Of a stretch of DNA of 64,000 bases, positions 46,518 through 59,236 are shown in pieces (position 1 is the stretch's first letter; each line of letters starts with the position of its first letter). Both the position numbers and the translations under genes were made by a program. Source of the stretch: Chelydra serpentina (lineage: Eukaryota; Chordata; Testudines; Chelydridae); the NCBI GenBank assembly GCA_037349315.1, contig JBAIAC010000035.1, forward strand, positions 4,664,501 to 4,728,500, written 5' to 3'. The notes below the pieces were generated by a model. That model made no database searches and was not told the origin of the DNA. It worked only from the letters and a program-made list of their open reading frames with translations.

Positions 46518-47324
46518 AGCTGGGGCGATGGGAAGAGCTTGTTCTGTCACATGCAGTTCTCAAGCCACTAATCGCTGGCCGTGCTTTCCACACACTGAGG
46601 TGTCTTTCACGTCTGCTTCTCCCCTTCGCTCTCCTCCTCTGTGGGTGGCGACCCCAGGCCAGACCCCTGATGGGACACAGCCGAGCTGGCTTGTTCGCCG
46701 TTTGCTTATTCTTTGCGACATCGGCAGGCGTGGGTGAGGAATACACCGCAGAAGAAATCAGCATAAGTCTGGTTACCCGTGTACCCCTGTCTTTGCTCCA
46801 GCATAGTCCCCACCCCACCCCGGCAGAGCTGGCTATGTACAGCCCCACAGCAGGTATGCGGGGCACCCCACTTCCATTGCATTTTCCCAGGCAGGTGTTT
46901 TTACTCCCCCGGAGATGATCAGGACTTTAGTTTATAGCTCTGGGCCCAGCACAGAGCACCTGTCTCAGAAAGAGAGACAAAGGAGCACAAAATGCCTCTA
47001 CTGGCCAGCAGAAAAGCCCTCAACCAGGGCTATGGGTCAGCCACAGGGGGTGGTAGCTAATCATTGTCACCTGGCTTATTAAAGAGCAGGGGGCTGGTGA
47101 TGCAGCCATTGCAAAAGCAGTTGGCAAGGGAACCAGGTATTAATGCAGGAAACCCACCCAGTGGCCTGGAATAGAAAGGCAGTGGGGGCAGACGGCCGTG
47201 GGGCACCAGGGCTGGGAACGGATGCAGAGGGTCTAGGTGAGAGGAAGAGCAGCAAGCACCTTGGGCGACAGGATCTGCCCAGACTGTGTAGAAATGGCAA
47301 AGTGAGGCTGCTTAGGGCCTTGCC

Positions 47325-47699
47325 TAGGAGTTGAGAAACCTGCCTGCAACTCCCGGCTCTGCTGCAGACGCCCTGTAGAACATTGGACGAGTCATTTCGT
47401 CTCCCTGCGCCTCAGTCAGGATGGTCACAACCCCCAGGGGCTTGGCTTTCCACTGGCTCCCCTCAGGGACAGAACGTGCCCAGGGCCTGGTGGCACCTGC
47501 TTACGTCAGCAAGGCTTTAAAAATAGCAGCCCATTGTTGCCTGCTTGGTTTGTTTGTCAGACCCAGGAAAGCAGGGATCAAAGACAAGCCTCGCCCCTTC
47601 CCAAAGTGCAGCCTGGGATTGTTTACGACAGCCCTGGGACAGCGGAGATGAAAGGAGACAGGGGTTGTGTTCTGTTTGACCACAACCCTGGAGCCTGCA
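47325..47699 (+). repeat. Duplicated block A, copy 2
   Basis: Second copy of the 43186-43558 block, 4.14 kb downstream. Differences are scattered substitutions and short indels (for example GGAACATT against AGAACATT), indicating a duplication old enough to have diverged. Confidence 0.9.
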
Positions 47700-47949
47700 G
47701 AGATTTTGCAAGGTGTCACGAGGCATTACTGGAAAGCCCTGGAATGGACCTCCCTTAAAAGTCCCTCTAGAGCTGCGTGCTGCATGCAGGAGGCCAGGGG
47801 CCGAGTGAACAAGGAGAAATCTGCATTGAGGCAAGCAGCTCAGCACCCCAGTCAGAGACCAGAGTTCCAGGGTGCTCGCGCTGCCCAAACGCAGAACACA
47901 AAGACTGTCCCTACATCAAAGAGCTCCCAATCTAAGTATGAAGTAGTTA

Positions 47950-48812
47950 ACGTTCAGGTTATCCTTTTCAGATCCTCCCAAAGCACCAAAGGCAAATGCA
48001 CCTATGCTTTCCGGAGCGGGGCAAATGATTCCCAGCAAGCAATCTGCCTGAGGAATTTGGCCTCCTTTCCTCTTTGTGAAATATTCCTGAACAGCGATGA
48101 GGGCATATGATGGTGCCTCTGTGAATATAGTTCAGTCTATGGATTCCTTGCACCTATTCACCAGGGCTATGGCTTTCAGGAGTCACTATTTGAGCTATCT
48201 GATTGGTCACCTACTATTGATTCAGCTCTCTGATTGGAGGCCTCCCAAACCCCCATGGAACGGTCAAGGAGTTTGTGGTACTGATCAAACCTGCCCCCAT
48301 CCTAATACACGGGTAACGCTTAAAACTTTTCTTCTTATATTTGCAACTCCCTCTCTCCACTATTTGCAAACACTGCTGCAAGTGAAACTTAGTTCACGAG
48401 AATGGCCCTGGAAAAGAAAAACATCCCCAGTACTTGTGCTTAGCCGAACAAAGCCTGCAAATGTTCCGAGGGCCTCTTGCCCCTCGATGGCTGTTCAGTG
48501 CATTCTGTGGCATCGATTCTTTCAGCCCACTTCCTAACTGGAGATGTGTCTGCAGCAGGAAAAATGACCTCTATGTTGTGTGTAGCTAGGTAGGCACTGT
48601 GCTTTCATTTCCTCTGCACTGTACTTTGAGGCACCTGCTGTCTACTGAAGGCACATGCCCTCTGGAAGGCAGATCTGGGGCAGCATGTTAGAGAGGAGGA
48701 GATGCCCTGGGTGCTCTCTCCTGGAGTCTTTCATTTTGTTCTACCTTGATTTGATGTTTCCCTGAAACTCCAGCAAGAGTCATGCAGACTGGAAGTTATA
48801 TGGAGATATGCC
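47950..48812. other. Intergenic, nothing recognised
   Basis: Moderately AT-rich sequence; a 146-codon open frame at 48097-48537 shows no known motif. Confidence 0.5.
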
Positions 48813-49000
48813 TATCTCATAGAACTGGAAGGACCTTGCAAGGTCATCAAGTCCAGTCCCCTGTCTTCACTAGCAGGACCAAGTACTGTCCCCTGAGAGA
48901 TTTTTGCCCCAGATCCCTAAATGGCCCCCTCAAGGACTGAACTCACAACCCTGGGTTTAGCAGACCAAAGCTCAAACCACTGAGCTATTCCTGCCCCCTA
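48813..49000 (-). mobile_element. Cry-SINE, copy 3
   Basis: Reverse-strand copy; the B box reads as GGACTGAACTC and the A box as CCACTGAGCTA on the + strand. It is more diverged than the other two, especially in the tail. Confidence 0.9.
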
Positions 49001-51439
49001 AGTTCAGAGCTGCTCTTTGGCTCAGGAGAAGCAGAGCATCACAGTTTGTACCAATGGGCAAGGATGGGTAAGGAGACCTGAACTCCCCTCTTCCCTGCAG
49101 AGGTGAACCCTCCATAGCAGAATCCAGAGGAGGGGTTGGTATTGGTGTGCTAGCTGGATAAACTGGGGCCTTTCATCTCCAGGCTTTTCATTCAAGCCCT
49201 TTTCGCCAGCAACAAAAGTAACTGAAAGGAAAGGGAGACGCCGGCATATTCCCAAAGCAGGCAGTGCGTTTGTCTAGTGCAGCAGCCCGTGAGGAGCGCT
49301 ACCCTGCAACCAGCACCATTTATTTACATGCCAAAGGAGGGTTCTGTGGGTTAGACAAATGTAACCTTCACCCTTATTTGTCGTTTAATCAGAAGTCAAC
49401 AGGCTCCATTCCAGGGCCTAGCCCCAGGTTTGTTACTACAGATGTTTGGCAGGAGGTGGCTTGTGGGAGGTTAACGGGCTTGTGGTCATTCCATTTCCCC
49501 TGCTCCTCCAGCCAGAGCTGCTCTGTGGTCTCCCTTCATTTCTGGCAGCTGCTAGGGCCTGGAGAAACTCCCTCGACCGGCTCAGAGTCTGTCTGGATTA
49601 ACAGCGCCCAACGTTCACGATTTCTATCACGAGACTCACGATATTGGGTTGTTTTCTGAAAGCCCCAGCTCCTGGATGCATGGGAAGAAGGAATCCCAGC
49701 TTTCGTTGTTAAAAAACTACATTTCCAGCCCTCCTGTTTCTGGAGAAAAGCTGGAATATGTAACCCGAGTGCACCCTGCTGCAGGCTCGGAAACTGCAAG
49801 GCAAATCAAAACTACCCCCCATGTAATGTGCTTTTAAAAAACCCTCCGGATTTTTTAGCTAATTTCTGGGTGGAGCTGGTTCATGGTTTTTGAACGTTTG
49901 GAGTTGGCAGTGCTGGGGACCATGCTGCCCCCAGTCCACACACATGAACACTCCCCCCTCTACGAAAGCTTTTCGTAGCTGGTATTTTCAGATCAGATGG
50001 CTTGAAAAGTCCTTTTTCGGGACTTAAAAACTGCCGGCACTTGGAGAGACCAGGCTGTGCGGCGGTTCGCATGGGCTGTACCAAAACTCACTAGCACCAT
50101 CTTTAGGCTCTGAGATGTATTTATCTGAGCTAGGTATAAGAAATACAGATTTGGGATAAGGAGACCTGGGAAGGGATCCCGACTATCAAGCCTAGCGAGA
50201 CATATACATGCTCCCACTTCTGCACACACGTTAACGCACCCTCGTGCCCTTGTGCAAACTGAAGCTTGCACTTTTGCAAGTGCATGCATCTGAAACCACA
50301 TACTTTAAACGCGCACGTGTACCCACACAGGCAGCTGCGTGCTTTTGTATTTGTGCCCTGGATGCAGCTGCACACACCTGGTGGCCCCCACTCGCTTCGA
50401 CACATGTACACTGCAACACACTCCTATACGTGCCACGCACGTCTCTCTGCCACCGCTCGGGACCTTCCACCTTTCATTGCTGAATTCATTTTCTTCCCTT
50501 TTAACCCACTGGCCACCTTTCGAATCGTCTGAACTGGCTCCACCCGTTCCCATTCGGGTCAGACATCAGGGCCTAGGCTGCAGGAACGGAGCATCAGGCC
50601 AAGAGTTGCTTGTCCTCTGCTCCTGCTGCCAAGTGAGAGGTCTAGTGCCAAGTGGCTTTCTCTTGAAGAAGGAGAGGCCTGGCCTGTGAGTCACTCTGAG
50701 GGGGAATGGAGCCCCAAACAGCTGCCTGCATAGCTTGCACTTGAGTTCAGCCCTGCTTCCAACTCAGAGAACCTCCTCTCCTTGTTAGCCCACGCAAATG
50801 GGGAGAGAGCCCCTGATCTCCAGCTAAGTAGCAGATCTTTCTCCTCTCCTGGGTTGGCTCTAGGTTCTCTAATCAATGAAGCCATCCCCACACAACTGGT
50901 CCTAATACACCCTCCTAACTGATCACCTGACTGCAATTCTAGCACCACAGGGGCATCTGCACCCGGAGACACTCAGGTAGCTTTGTGAGCTGTCTGGATC
51001 TGCCTGCACACAAGATTCCTGAGTGTGCTCCATGAGCCCAGTTACCAGCGTAAAGCTCACAGCAAAGCACGCGCCTTTGACGTCTCCCAGGAAGATGCTG
51101 TCCGAAGGGTGAGCAAAGAATTCCCCATGCTGGTGGGATGAAACTTCCAGAGGAAGGCAAAGCCTCGTGCCAACAATCACATCTTCTTTCCACGCCAGAT
51201 CCATTTGGAATCCTTCCAGCTATGCAATCCCCTTCAGTGCTCCTTCGTCGCTTCTTCTGGAAGCTCGTCACATTTGACGTTCGGCCAAGGCAGGTTGGCA
51301 AGTTAATTGTTCAGAGTGGAATTCAGAGACCCATGAAAGACCCACTGGCGCCTCCGGGCGACACCTGGGGAAAGGTTCTCTTCGGAAACGATTCTGCTGC
51401 CGTCCCCCCTTGTTCTCCATTCTTCTTTATTTACCATTA
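49001..51439. other. Intergenic, nothing recognised
   Basis: A stretch rich in short CA/GT steps at 50200-50440. No gene or classified repeat seen. Confidence 0.5.
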
Positions 51440-51610
51440 ACACTTCTGTGGTGCCTTTCGTTTGAGGATCTCAGAGCACTTTGCAAACATTACTTAATCT
51501 CCCCAAATGCCCTGTGAGTTAGGCTTTATTGTCACTGTTGTATAAATGGGGAAACAGACACAGGGCGGGCATTGACCAGCATTTGCCTGTCACAGGCCAG
51601 AGCCACTGAT
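51440..51610 (-). mobile_element. MIR-type core-SINE
   Basis: Inverted core: GAGGATCTCAGAGCACTTTG, then TATAAATGGGGAAACAGACA on the + strand. Confidence 0.75.
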
Positions 51611-51664
51611 CAGTCACTCTCCCAATAAGCAATGGGATGCCTTCAGAAGCTGTGCAAGGGGAAG

Positions 51665-51890
51665 GATGCTCCAGGGGTTAGGGCACTAGCTTGGGACTCA
51701 GGAGTCCAGTGCGTCAACTTTCTGCTCTAGCACAGGCTTCCTGGGTGACCCTGGGCAAGTCACTTAGTCTCTCTGTGCCTCAGTTCACCATCTGTGAAAT
51801 GGGGATAATAGCACTGCTTTCCCTCTCAGAGGTGTTGTGAGGATAACTAGATTAAATACTGTGTCTGGTACTGCCAGGCTGAGGGCCCTA
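51665..51890 (+). mobile_element. MIR-type core-SINE, well preserved
   Basis: Contains GGGCAAGTCACTTAGTCTCT, CATCTGTGAAATGGGGATAA and GTTGTGAGGATAACTAGATT in order. It lies head-to-head with the inverted MIR immediately upstream. Confidence 0.88.
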
Positions 51891-53634
51891 AAAGTAAGAT
51901 AGATAGATCAGCCTCCCTCCCCCCCTCCCCAATGGAGGGAGTAAAAGGTGTTTTGAATTCTAGGGCTGATCTGGGCCTTTTCCCTTCTTGTAAATGATTA
52001 ATCCTGCTCTTGAAAGCGCTTTCCTGCCTGACCCTCCAGAGGCTGCCAGGCCCATATCTGACCCATTGGGATGCTCTGCAGATGCCTCGGCCCAGAACGA
52101 CCCCTCCATGATGGCACGAATTGTTCCGTGAGCTGAATTCTTCCCCTGCACCAAGCCAGCAAGGCAGAGGAGGGAGTGGCATGACGTGAAAATACTATAT
52201 TTTAAAGTATAAAAAAAACTTCTTTGTTTTATAAAGCCAGGGTGTCAAATTCTGCCCTGAACAATGGTGCCAATCTGGAGCAAATCCAGTTACTTCAAGG
52301 CAGTTGCTGAGAGCTGGGGATCGTCCACAAAGTACAAGTTGCATTACAGCCCCCTGAGGGCGAAAACACATGACTGGAGCATGAGAAGCAAAAAGCAATA
52401 CCTTGGAGGCCCATGTTGTGTCTGCCTCTTGCAGCTCGTCAGCAGCCAGCAAAGGCATTTTCTTCACTGGTGCAATGCCCATGTGGACGTCACCTCTGCA
52501 ATTTGTTATCCAGGTAGCTGGTGTCAGTGATCAGACTCTGTGTTACTTCTCCTCCCTCCTTTAGTACCCTGACGCTAGCCTGCATGCGTTCCCCAACCTG
52601 AGGACCTGCTCATCAGTTACCATGATGTGAGCAGGGACCTGGCAGAGGAATTAGTCTTGGCCTAGCGAGGAAAGCCTTGATGGGCAGCCCATGAAAAAGC
52701 CTCACCACATTTTCCTGCGCACAGAAGCCAGTCCAGGGGCTGAGCAGGTGTCCAGTTCTGCAGCTGGAGGCATGCAAGCCAGGAAACTGTCTTTCCCGAA
52801 TGTCTTGGAGAACAGGGTTGTACCTTCAAGCTCTCACCAAGATCAAGAGTCTGAGGAACGGTGCTAAATTGTAACGTGCCGTGCGATTTCTTTCCAGGAA
52901 CAATCAGTACAACCGGCAACATACGGTTTATCTAAAGTCCACTTGGCCTCTGAACTTTTGTTCTAGTTGCACAATAGAAGGCAAAAGAATAACAGCTTAC
53001 GATGGGTGAGGGACACCAGCTACCTTTGCATCGCGTCTTGGTGTAAGGACATTATTTACCCAGCCCTCTGACAGCAGCAGTGTTCTCTTCCGGCTTCATA
53101 AATCTTCTGTCCTTGCTGCATCACAGCGGGGAATCAAGCACTCCCGGGATGTTGAGCTATAATACGCCAGTCACAGCTTCCCATGCTATGCATGGACATT
53201 CTTTAGAGGTTTCACAGGTAGGAAAGAATATTGCTGGTGTTTGAATGGAGAGAAAGGGACGGTGTTAGCGAGATTATAAAACAGAGAATGGAGAATCTAA
53301 GAAGTGGGGGTTCCTGAAAGTAACTGGGTTCATTTTAGCTCCAGTAAGAAAGACTGGCCCAGTGAGTGCTAAGCGAGGGGGTGGGAAAGCAGTGGTCAGT
53401 TCTATGTCCTGTCTTCTCCTTAATAATTCACGGGGAGATGGAGGAGCAAATCCCAGCACCACACTGGCTGCCTCGACCAGTCAGCTGGTCTGGATCAGCC
53501 CCAGCCCCCCCGTTTCTGCCAGGAGAGCTTTGTGCTTTTCAGGGTAGGTTGAATAGGCGAGGAATCTCTTGCCACACTGGTCAAGTAGGAGAGAAAGGGA
53601 TGGTCCAGGATTTAAGGAGCTTGTCTGGGACTTG
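51891..53634. other. Intergenic, nothing recognised
   Basis: Unique-looking sequence between MIR elements; could include regulatory DNA for GPX3 but nothing specific is visible. Confidence 0.5.
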
Positions 53635-53770
53635 AAGGATCTGAGTTCAGATCTTCCTACTCTTCCTGTGTGACCCAGGGCAAGTCATTTCGTTTCTCTG
53701 TGTCTCTGTTCCCCGCTGTACAACGGGGGTTATAGCTGACTCTTTACACAACAAAGCCCTGTGAAGAAAC
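53635..53770 (+). mobile_element. MIR-type core-SINE fragment
   Basis: CCAGGGCAAGTCATTTCGTT then CTCTGTGTCTCTGTTCCCCG and a diverged AACGGGGGTTATAG. Confidence 0.75.
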
Positions 53771-54038
53771 TGCACCAGCACATGTGGGTCCCAAATAACT
53801 GTGTTTGCTACATATACACAAATGGGCCAAGCCTAACTCCAGACACATGTCTGGCCTTTGGTGGCTCCTAAAACACAGAACATGGTGAGCACCAGTAGAG
53901 GGCTCACACACTGTCTAAAGGGATATACCACCCTATTTCCCGGCCTCACAGGGCCATTGTGAGGATTACAGACTAAACATTAAAGATGGGGAAGTGTCCT
54001 GACACAATAGTACTGGGGGCCAGCTAAATACCATAGAT

Positions 54039-54457
54039 CAGGGGTGGCCAACCTGAGCCAGAGAAGGAGCCAGAATTTACCAATGTACATTGTCAAAGAG
54101 CCACAGTAATATGTCAGCAGCCCCCCATCAGCTCCCCCACCCTGCTTCCAGCGCCTCCTGCCCACCGGCAGCCCTGCCAATCAGCACCTCCCAATCAGCT
54201 GTTTTGTGGCGTGCAGGAGGCTCTGAGGAGGAGGGGGGAGGAGCGAGGGCATGGCAGGCTCAGGGGAGGGGGTGGGAAGGGGTGGAGTGGGGGCAGGGCC
54301 TGTGGCAGAGCAGGGGGTTGAGCAGTGAGCACCCCCCGGCACATTGGAAAGTTGGCGCCTGTAGCTCCAGCCCCGGAGTCGGTGCCTGTACAAGGAGCCG
54401 CAGATTAACTTCTGAAGAGCCGCATGTGGCTCCGGAGCCACAGCTTGGCCACCCCTG
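54039..54457. mobile_element. hAT-like MITE with perfect 8-bp target duplication
   Basis: Ends CAGGGGTGGCCAACCTG and CTTGGCCACCCCTG are inverted copies. The 8-mer CCATAGAT flanks both sides exactly (54031-54038 and 54458-54465). The interior is GC-rich and non-coding, so the open frames here are not genes. Confidence 0.9.
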
Positions 54458-54465
54458 CCATAGAT

Positions 54466-57119
54466 AGACCGATATCTGGGGTGATATCCTGCCTACTGCA
54501 AACCTCCCATTGACTTCAATGGCATCAAGAGCCCACCCATTGCTCAGCGTGGGTCCAATCCAACGTCCGTGGCCCAGTGAAGCCACTGGAAACACGTGAG
54601 CTGACATACCTGATTGGGTGGGGAGCTTGGGTAAGTGCACAGCTGGGGCAAGGGAGAGCCCAGGACTGATCCTGCAGCATTATTCTGCAGCTGATTATTA
54701 TTGACAGCACCCACAAGCGTGACTGGCGCTTGGGCTCTTTGGGGGGACGCTTGTGGCTGTACCATCTGCCCATGACCTCCAGCCAGACGCAGAGAGGCCC
54801 TTTGTGGGGGAGGAACCCGTCTTCTTGCCAGCCCCGAGAGAAGAAAACTCAGCCATCTGGATGTCATTCCCAGCCCCGGCACTTCATTGCCCTGAACGCT
54901 GTTCTGGCCTGAGCCCCTTGATCTGCTGCTTTGCCTGGCAGTGTGACAGAAACACCCTGGCAGGGCACGGCAGCGCGGGATGCGGGCACGTGGCAGGAGC
55001 TTGCTGCCTGCACTTCCAGAACTCGCCCGCCTTCACTGTCCTGGCAACAGCCTTTTGCCCTCGCCTCCCTCTGCCGTCAGCTACTTAGGCAAAGCCACAG
55101 AGCTCTCAAAAGCTTACACTTCCCGGTAAGGAGAGAGAGGCAATTAGTGCTGACAACTCTCCCAAATTTATCGCATGAGTGGATTCTGGCACCGAGCTTT
55201 TGTTCCTGCCTGAGAGCGCATATTAATATACAAGCCATACACGCCTCCAGTTTCTCCCCAAATTTCTAATGAATTAATTGTGTGTCTCCTCCCCCAACAA
55301 TTCTCCAACCCCTCCCCTCACCCAACACACATCATTTCTCTCACACCCCCACCTTGCATATGCAAATGCATATGCACAGTCATGCAGACTGCAGAGTCAT
55401 GCCTCAGGAGAGCACCCAGTGAGTAAGCAAGACAGACAGCATGGAGGAATCTAGCCCTGTGTGTCAAGGCCTACTTATGCAATTGTGGGAATTGTCACTG
55501 AGTCAGAGTCTCACTCATTATCTGGCCCTGTTGTGGGGAGATGAAGCAAAGGGGGAATGGCAGATGTCTGACACAACTGCCTGCTTCTCTTACTTCCTTA
55601 CACACGTTTGAATTGACTAGTGTTGACTGGACTAGAACGGGGCCAGTCGCTCCAGAGTTAATGCCACTGAGTTTCCTTTGTGTATTTTAACCTTTTGTGT
55701 AACGACCAATGTGCCAGGTCTGGCAGCAAACTCATTCATCACCCTCTCTAAACGTCACCCAATAAATCATTTCAGTGTCTAAAATGGTAGGAGGGATTGA
55801 TGCCCAGAAAGAATTTTTCTATACAATTTGAAGTGAATGGCACAAGGGGTTCCTGAATGATGTCACCCTACAAAGAGAAATTCCTTCAGCCCCTCACGGG
55901 ATTGGGTCCTTCATTAAGAGTGAGAATGCTATTTGTCTAATCAGGAATATGTAAAATTTGCATACGTGTGTTGTGCATGACCATGAACCACCATACCATT
56001 AAGGTTAGGATATTCTAGATTTTTTTCTGGTCAGAGCTAAAATTGAACTGCTTGGATACAGTAGGCTATTGTGTGGTTTGCTTCAGGCATTGCTCTGGGG
56101 ATTTGTGTGCTTTGTCGGAGAAATGCAAACTGTATTTCCAGGGCTTTTGACGTTTGGGGGTTTTCCTTGGCTCTGACATTCTTGAAAGATAACACACTAT
56201 TAATACTCGCTTATAGAACTCAAAAGAGTTATTGGGCCACTGCGGGTAACAACTCCAGCACAACAGGCCGAGCTCAACCTTCCTACTAACCCCATCTCCC
56301 TAATCAGATACAACATCATAAATAACATAACAGACAACAACTTAACATTAAGATACAGATACAGCGCCATCTATTGGTGGGGGTGCTGCCATTACAATAC
56401 AGGCCAACCGCTGCTATGGGCCTGCAACCTTAGCTTCACCTTAACCAAGCTTTTTGTGGGGGACTATAAAGAAGGAATGGCTTGGGGAGGGGTCCAAGTA
56501 TCAGGCATGATACTTGGACCCCAACTTGCAAGAAAATCCAGCTAAGCAGCAGGGCTTGTCAGGTATTAGATGAAGGGCAACCAGGCAACTTGGCCTGTGT
56601 ACATTTGTGATGCCCCTGCACCAAGCTTACTGCCAAGGGATAACAATGTGGCACCTAGGGGGCAGCAAGGCATTAAGTGGGATTTAAACAACCGGGAAAA
56701 GACGGCCAGTTTGTGTGTCCCATTTACGCACTATAGGAGATGTACGGCAGCCTCATTGCGAGGAGATGGCAGGAACAATAACCAGAACCATGCTATGCGC
56801 TCTGCCAGGGGCAGTGATGTAGTGATGAGTGAAAGGGGCGTCCTCGAGAGTGGTGTTTGCCGTAGTGGGATGAGACGAGAGTGATGGGCCTGGAGCCTGG
56901 TCCGGAACCCCCGCTCTGCCAGCTAAAAGAGACGCCGTTTCCAAGCCAGTCACAGAAGAGTCCGTTCACCTGTCCCCCCATGGCCCCTGCTTGCCTCAGG
57001 ATCTCCTGTCCCGGGGCCAAACTCTTCCCCGTGTTCGGTTGAATTTGTCTGTGCTCCTTGGTGGGAGCTGAAGTGCTGCTGAGCGGTCTGGGGAAAGGGG
57101 GAGTGAGTCAGTAATTAAG
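54466..57119. other. Intergenic, mostly unique-looking
   Basis: Apart from the hairpin at 56489, no gene or classified element is recognised. Many short open frames at 54500-55270 lack motifs. Confidence 0.5.
56489..56522. repeat. Perfect 15-bp hairpin
   Basis: GGGGTCCAAGTATCA (56489-56503), loop GGCA, then its exact reverse complement (56508-56522). A TATAAA lies just upstream at about 56465. Confidence 0.85.
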
Positions 57120-57935
57120 GATCAGTGTGGTGGGGTATATGTCGCACACTGGCAACTGAAGGGTTATCATAGAGCCTGAGGGCCCCACTGGCCTATTCTG
57201 TGGCACCTGGAGGGGAGAGAGCTAATTAAGGACTAGCCCCTCTGCCCCACCTGGGGAGATTCAGACTGGGTGGTTCTTATAAAGGGAGAGGGCTAGGGGA
57301 GACACCTATGTTGGAAGGAGGAGAGACAGGAGGTAGGAAGTCTCCATTCTGTGGGAAAAGGAACCATGGAGAAACCACAGAGGTGGGGTTAGACCCATGC
57401 AAGGCCTGGTGAAGGGGCTAAACCCATGGTGGCAGTCCTGTCGGTCGGTGTCCCAAGGGATGGGCAAGGAACTGAGAAAAACCTAAGGAGTCTCCTGAGC
57501 GTAACTGCCAGATGCCCAGGGAAGGTCCCAGAGATACTGCAAGGTGTCCAAAGGGGCAGATTTAGCAGCTTAACACAGGGTCCCTGGGTTGGGACCCAGA
57601 GTAGAGGGTGGGACCGGGCTCCCCTACCAGCCCCAAGGAAGGGCCTAAAAATCTGACACTATTCAAATCAGGGTGGGGCTCAAGACTGAGTCCAGGGCAA
57701 GGGCTGCGGAGAAGCCCAAGGGAAGGACCTTTTGGGACCTTTGGATTTTTTAGCTGGACTTTTGTAGCCCTGGACGGGGATTGAACGTAAGTGGGACCTG
57801 GCCAGAGGCCAAGTCATCCAGAAGAAGTCCATGGCAGAACTAGGTCAGCTGACAAGATGGGGGGGGGGCTAGAGTGAAAGGATCCCGGCAATGTCCCGAC
57901 CAGCCACTAGGAGGCGCTACAATAATGAATAAACC
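57120..57935 (+). mobile_element. Possible LTR-like or other interspersed repeat
   Basis: Begins near GTGTGGTGGGGTATATGTC, contains a TATA-like TTCTTATAAAGGGAG at about 57275, and ends near GGAGGCGCTACAATAATGAATAAACC with an AATAAA-type signal. Gross layout resembles a solo LTR, and I recall similar sequence in turtle genomes, but no target duplication was found. Confidence 0.35.
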
Positions 57936-59236
57936 ATGTTCAATCACCCTTCAGAGTTTCACTCTCTGTCTTACTGGGGTCTCAGAGCATCCCCCCGTTT
58001 CCTTTAGAGATCCCGCCATCCTTCTCATTGTCGCCGCATCCACACACTCTCCTGCAGCACAGACACCTCTTCATTCTTTTCCTGGGGGGGGGGGGGGGGG
58101 GAGAGAGAGAAAGAGCCAGATTAAAACAAAAGAAATGGAAACATTGTGTTTTGATTTTGACCTTTGTTAATATTCTCTGATTATACATTAACTTAAATTT
58201 CAAAACACAAAAAGTAGTTTAGAACCGAGACATGGGAGCATTTGTTTAGAAAATGTCAAACTGGGACATCTGGAACATTTCTACACTTTTTTTTTTTTTT
58301 TCAAAACCAGAAATTCATCAACCCCCCGCATTTTTCGTGAAAAGTTTTGGTATAGCCGCATTGGCATTTCCCGCCTAATAACGTTTAATGTAAATCCTCC
58401 CAACCAGTTCACCTAGAGATCTGACGGTCTTCAGAACTGGAGCTCTTTGGGAGTGGCTCTGCTGGTATTCATGCACCTGGGATCATTACCGGAAAGCACA
58501 AAGGCCACTGCAGTTTCACGGACTATTTAGACGCCTTGCTCCCTTGGTTTATAGAGATCGTGAAGCTGAGGCAAGCAAGCCCAGCAACTCCAAGGCATCA
58601 TTCTCTATGGCAAAGTGTGTGTGAATTTCAGGTTCATTGCTGAGGCAGGTTTGGCTCACATGGATGGAAAATGCCGCTTCGTTCCTTTGAGAAATACCAT
58701 GAGAAGAAAGGACCTGGCTTTGACCTCTGGTACTACGCCAATGGTCAGAAAAAGGCCAAATGAGTATTTGCTTGTTTTATGTAATCCTGGAGGGGTCTGA
58801 GGAGGGATTTCCAACTCTTTGCTCTAAATCAATCTAAATGTAATCCCCGATTGTCATGCTTAAAAAATGGACCACCCCGTCCATGCCTTCCCCCCGCTAG
58901 CCTTTCGGGCTGTGTTTTTCCTATAACAAGCCCCTATTTTCAGGAGTTTGCAGTCACTCGGCTGGAAATATTTGCTCCAGGGCTGAAACATCACTGCTGC
59001 GGGAGCAAATCTTTCGTCTGTGGTTTCATGGCTTCTTTCCGATCACTGAGCCTCTCCTTAGCTAACTCACCCGCATGTTCCATTCTCAGCAAACTGCTGA
59101 GCTCCTTGTACACCACACTGAGCATACATTTGCCTTAATTACATATGCAAACCCTTTGCGTAACGAACAATGTGCCGGGCATGGCAGCGAAGTCACCTGC
59201 CCAATGCTTCGAGGTCCCTTAGAGAAGTGCTGATGA

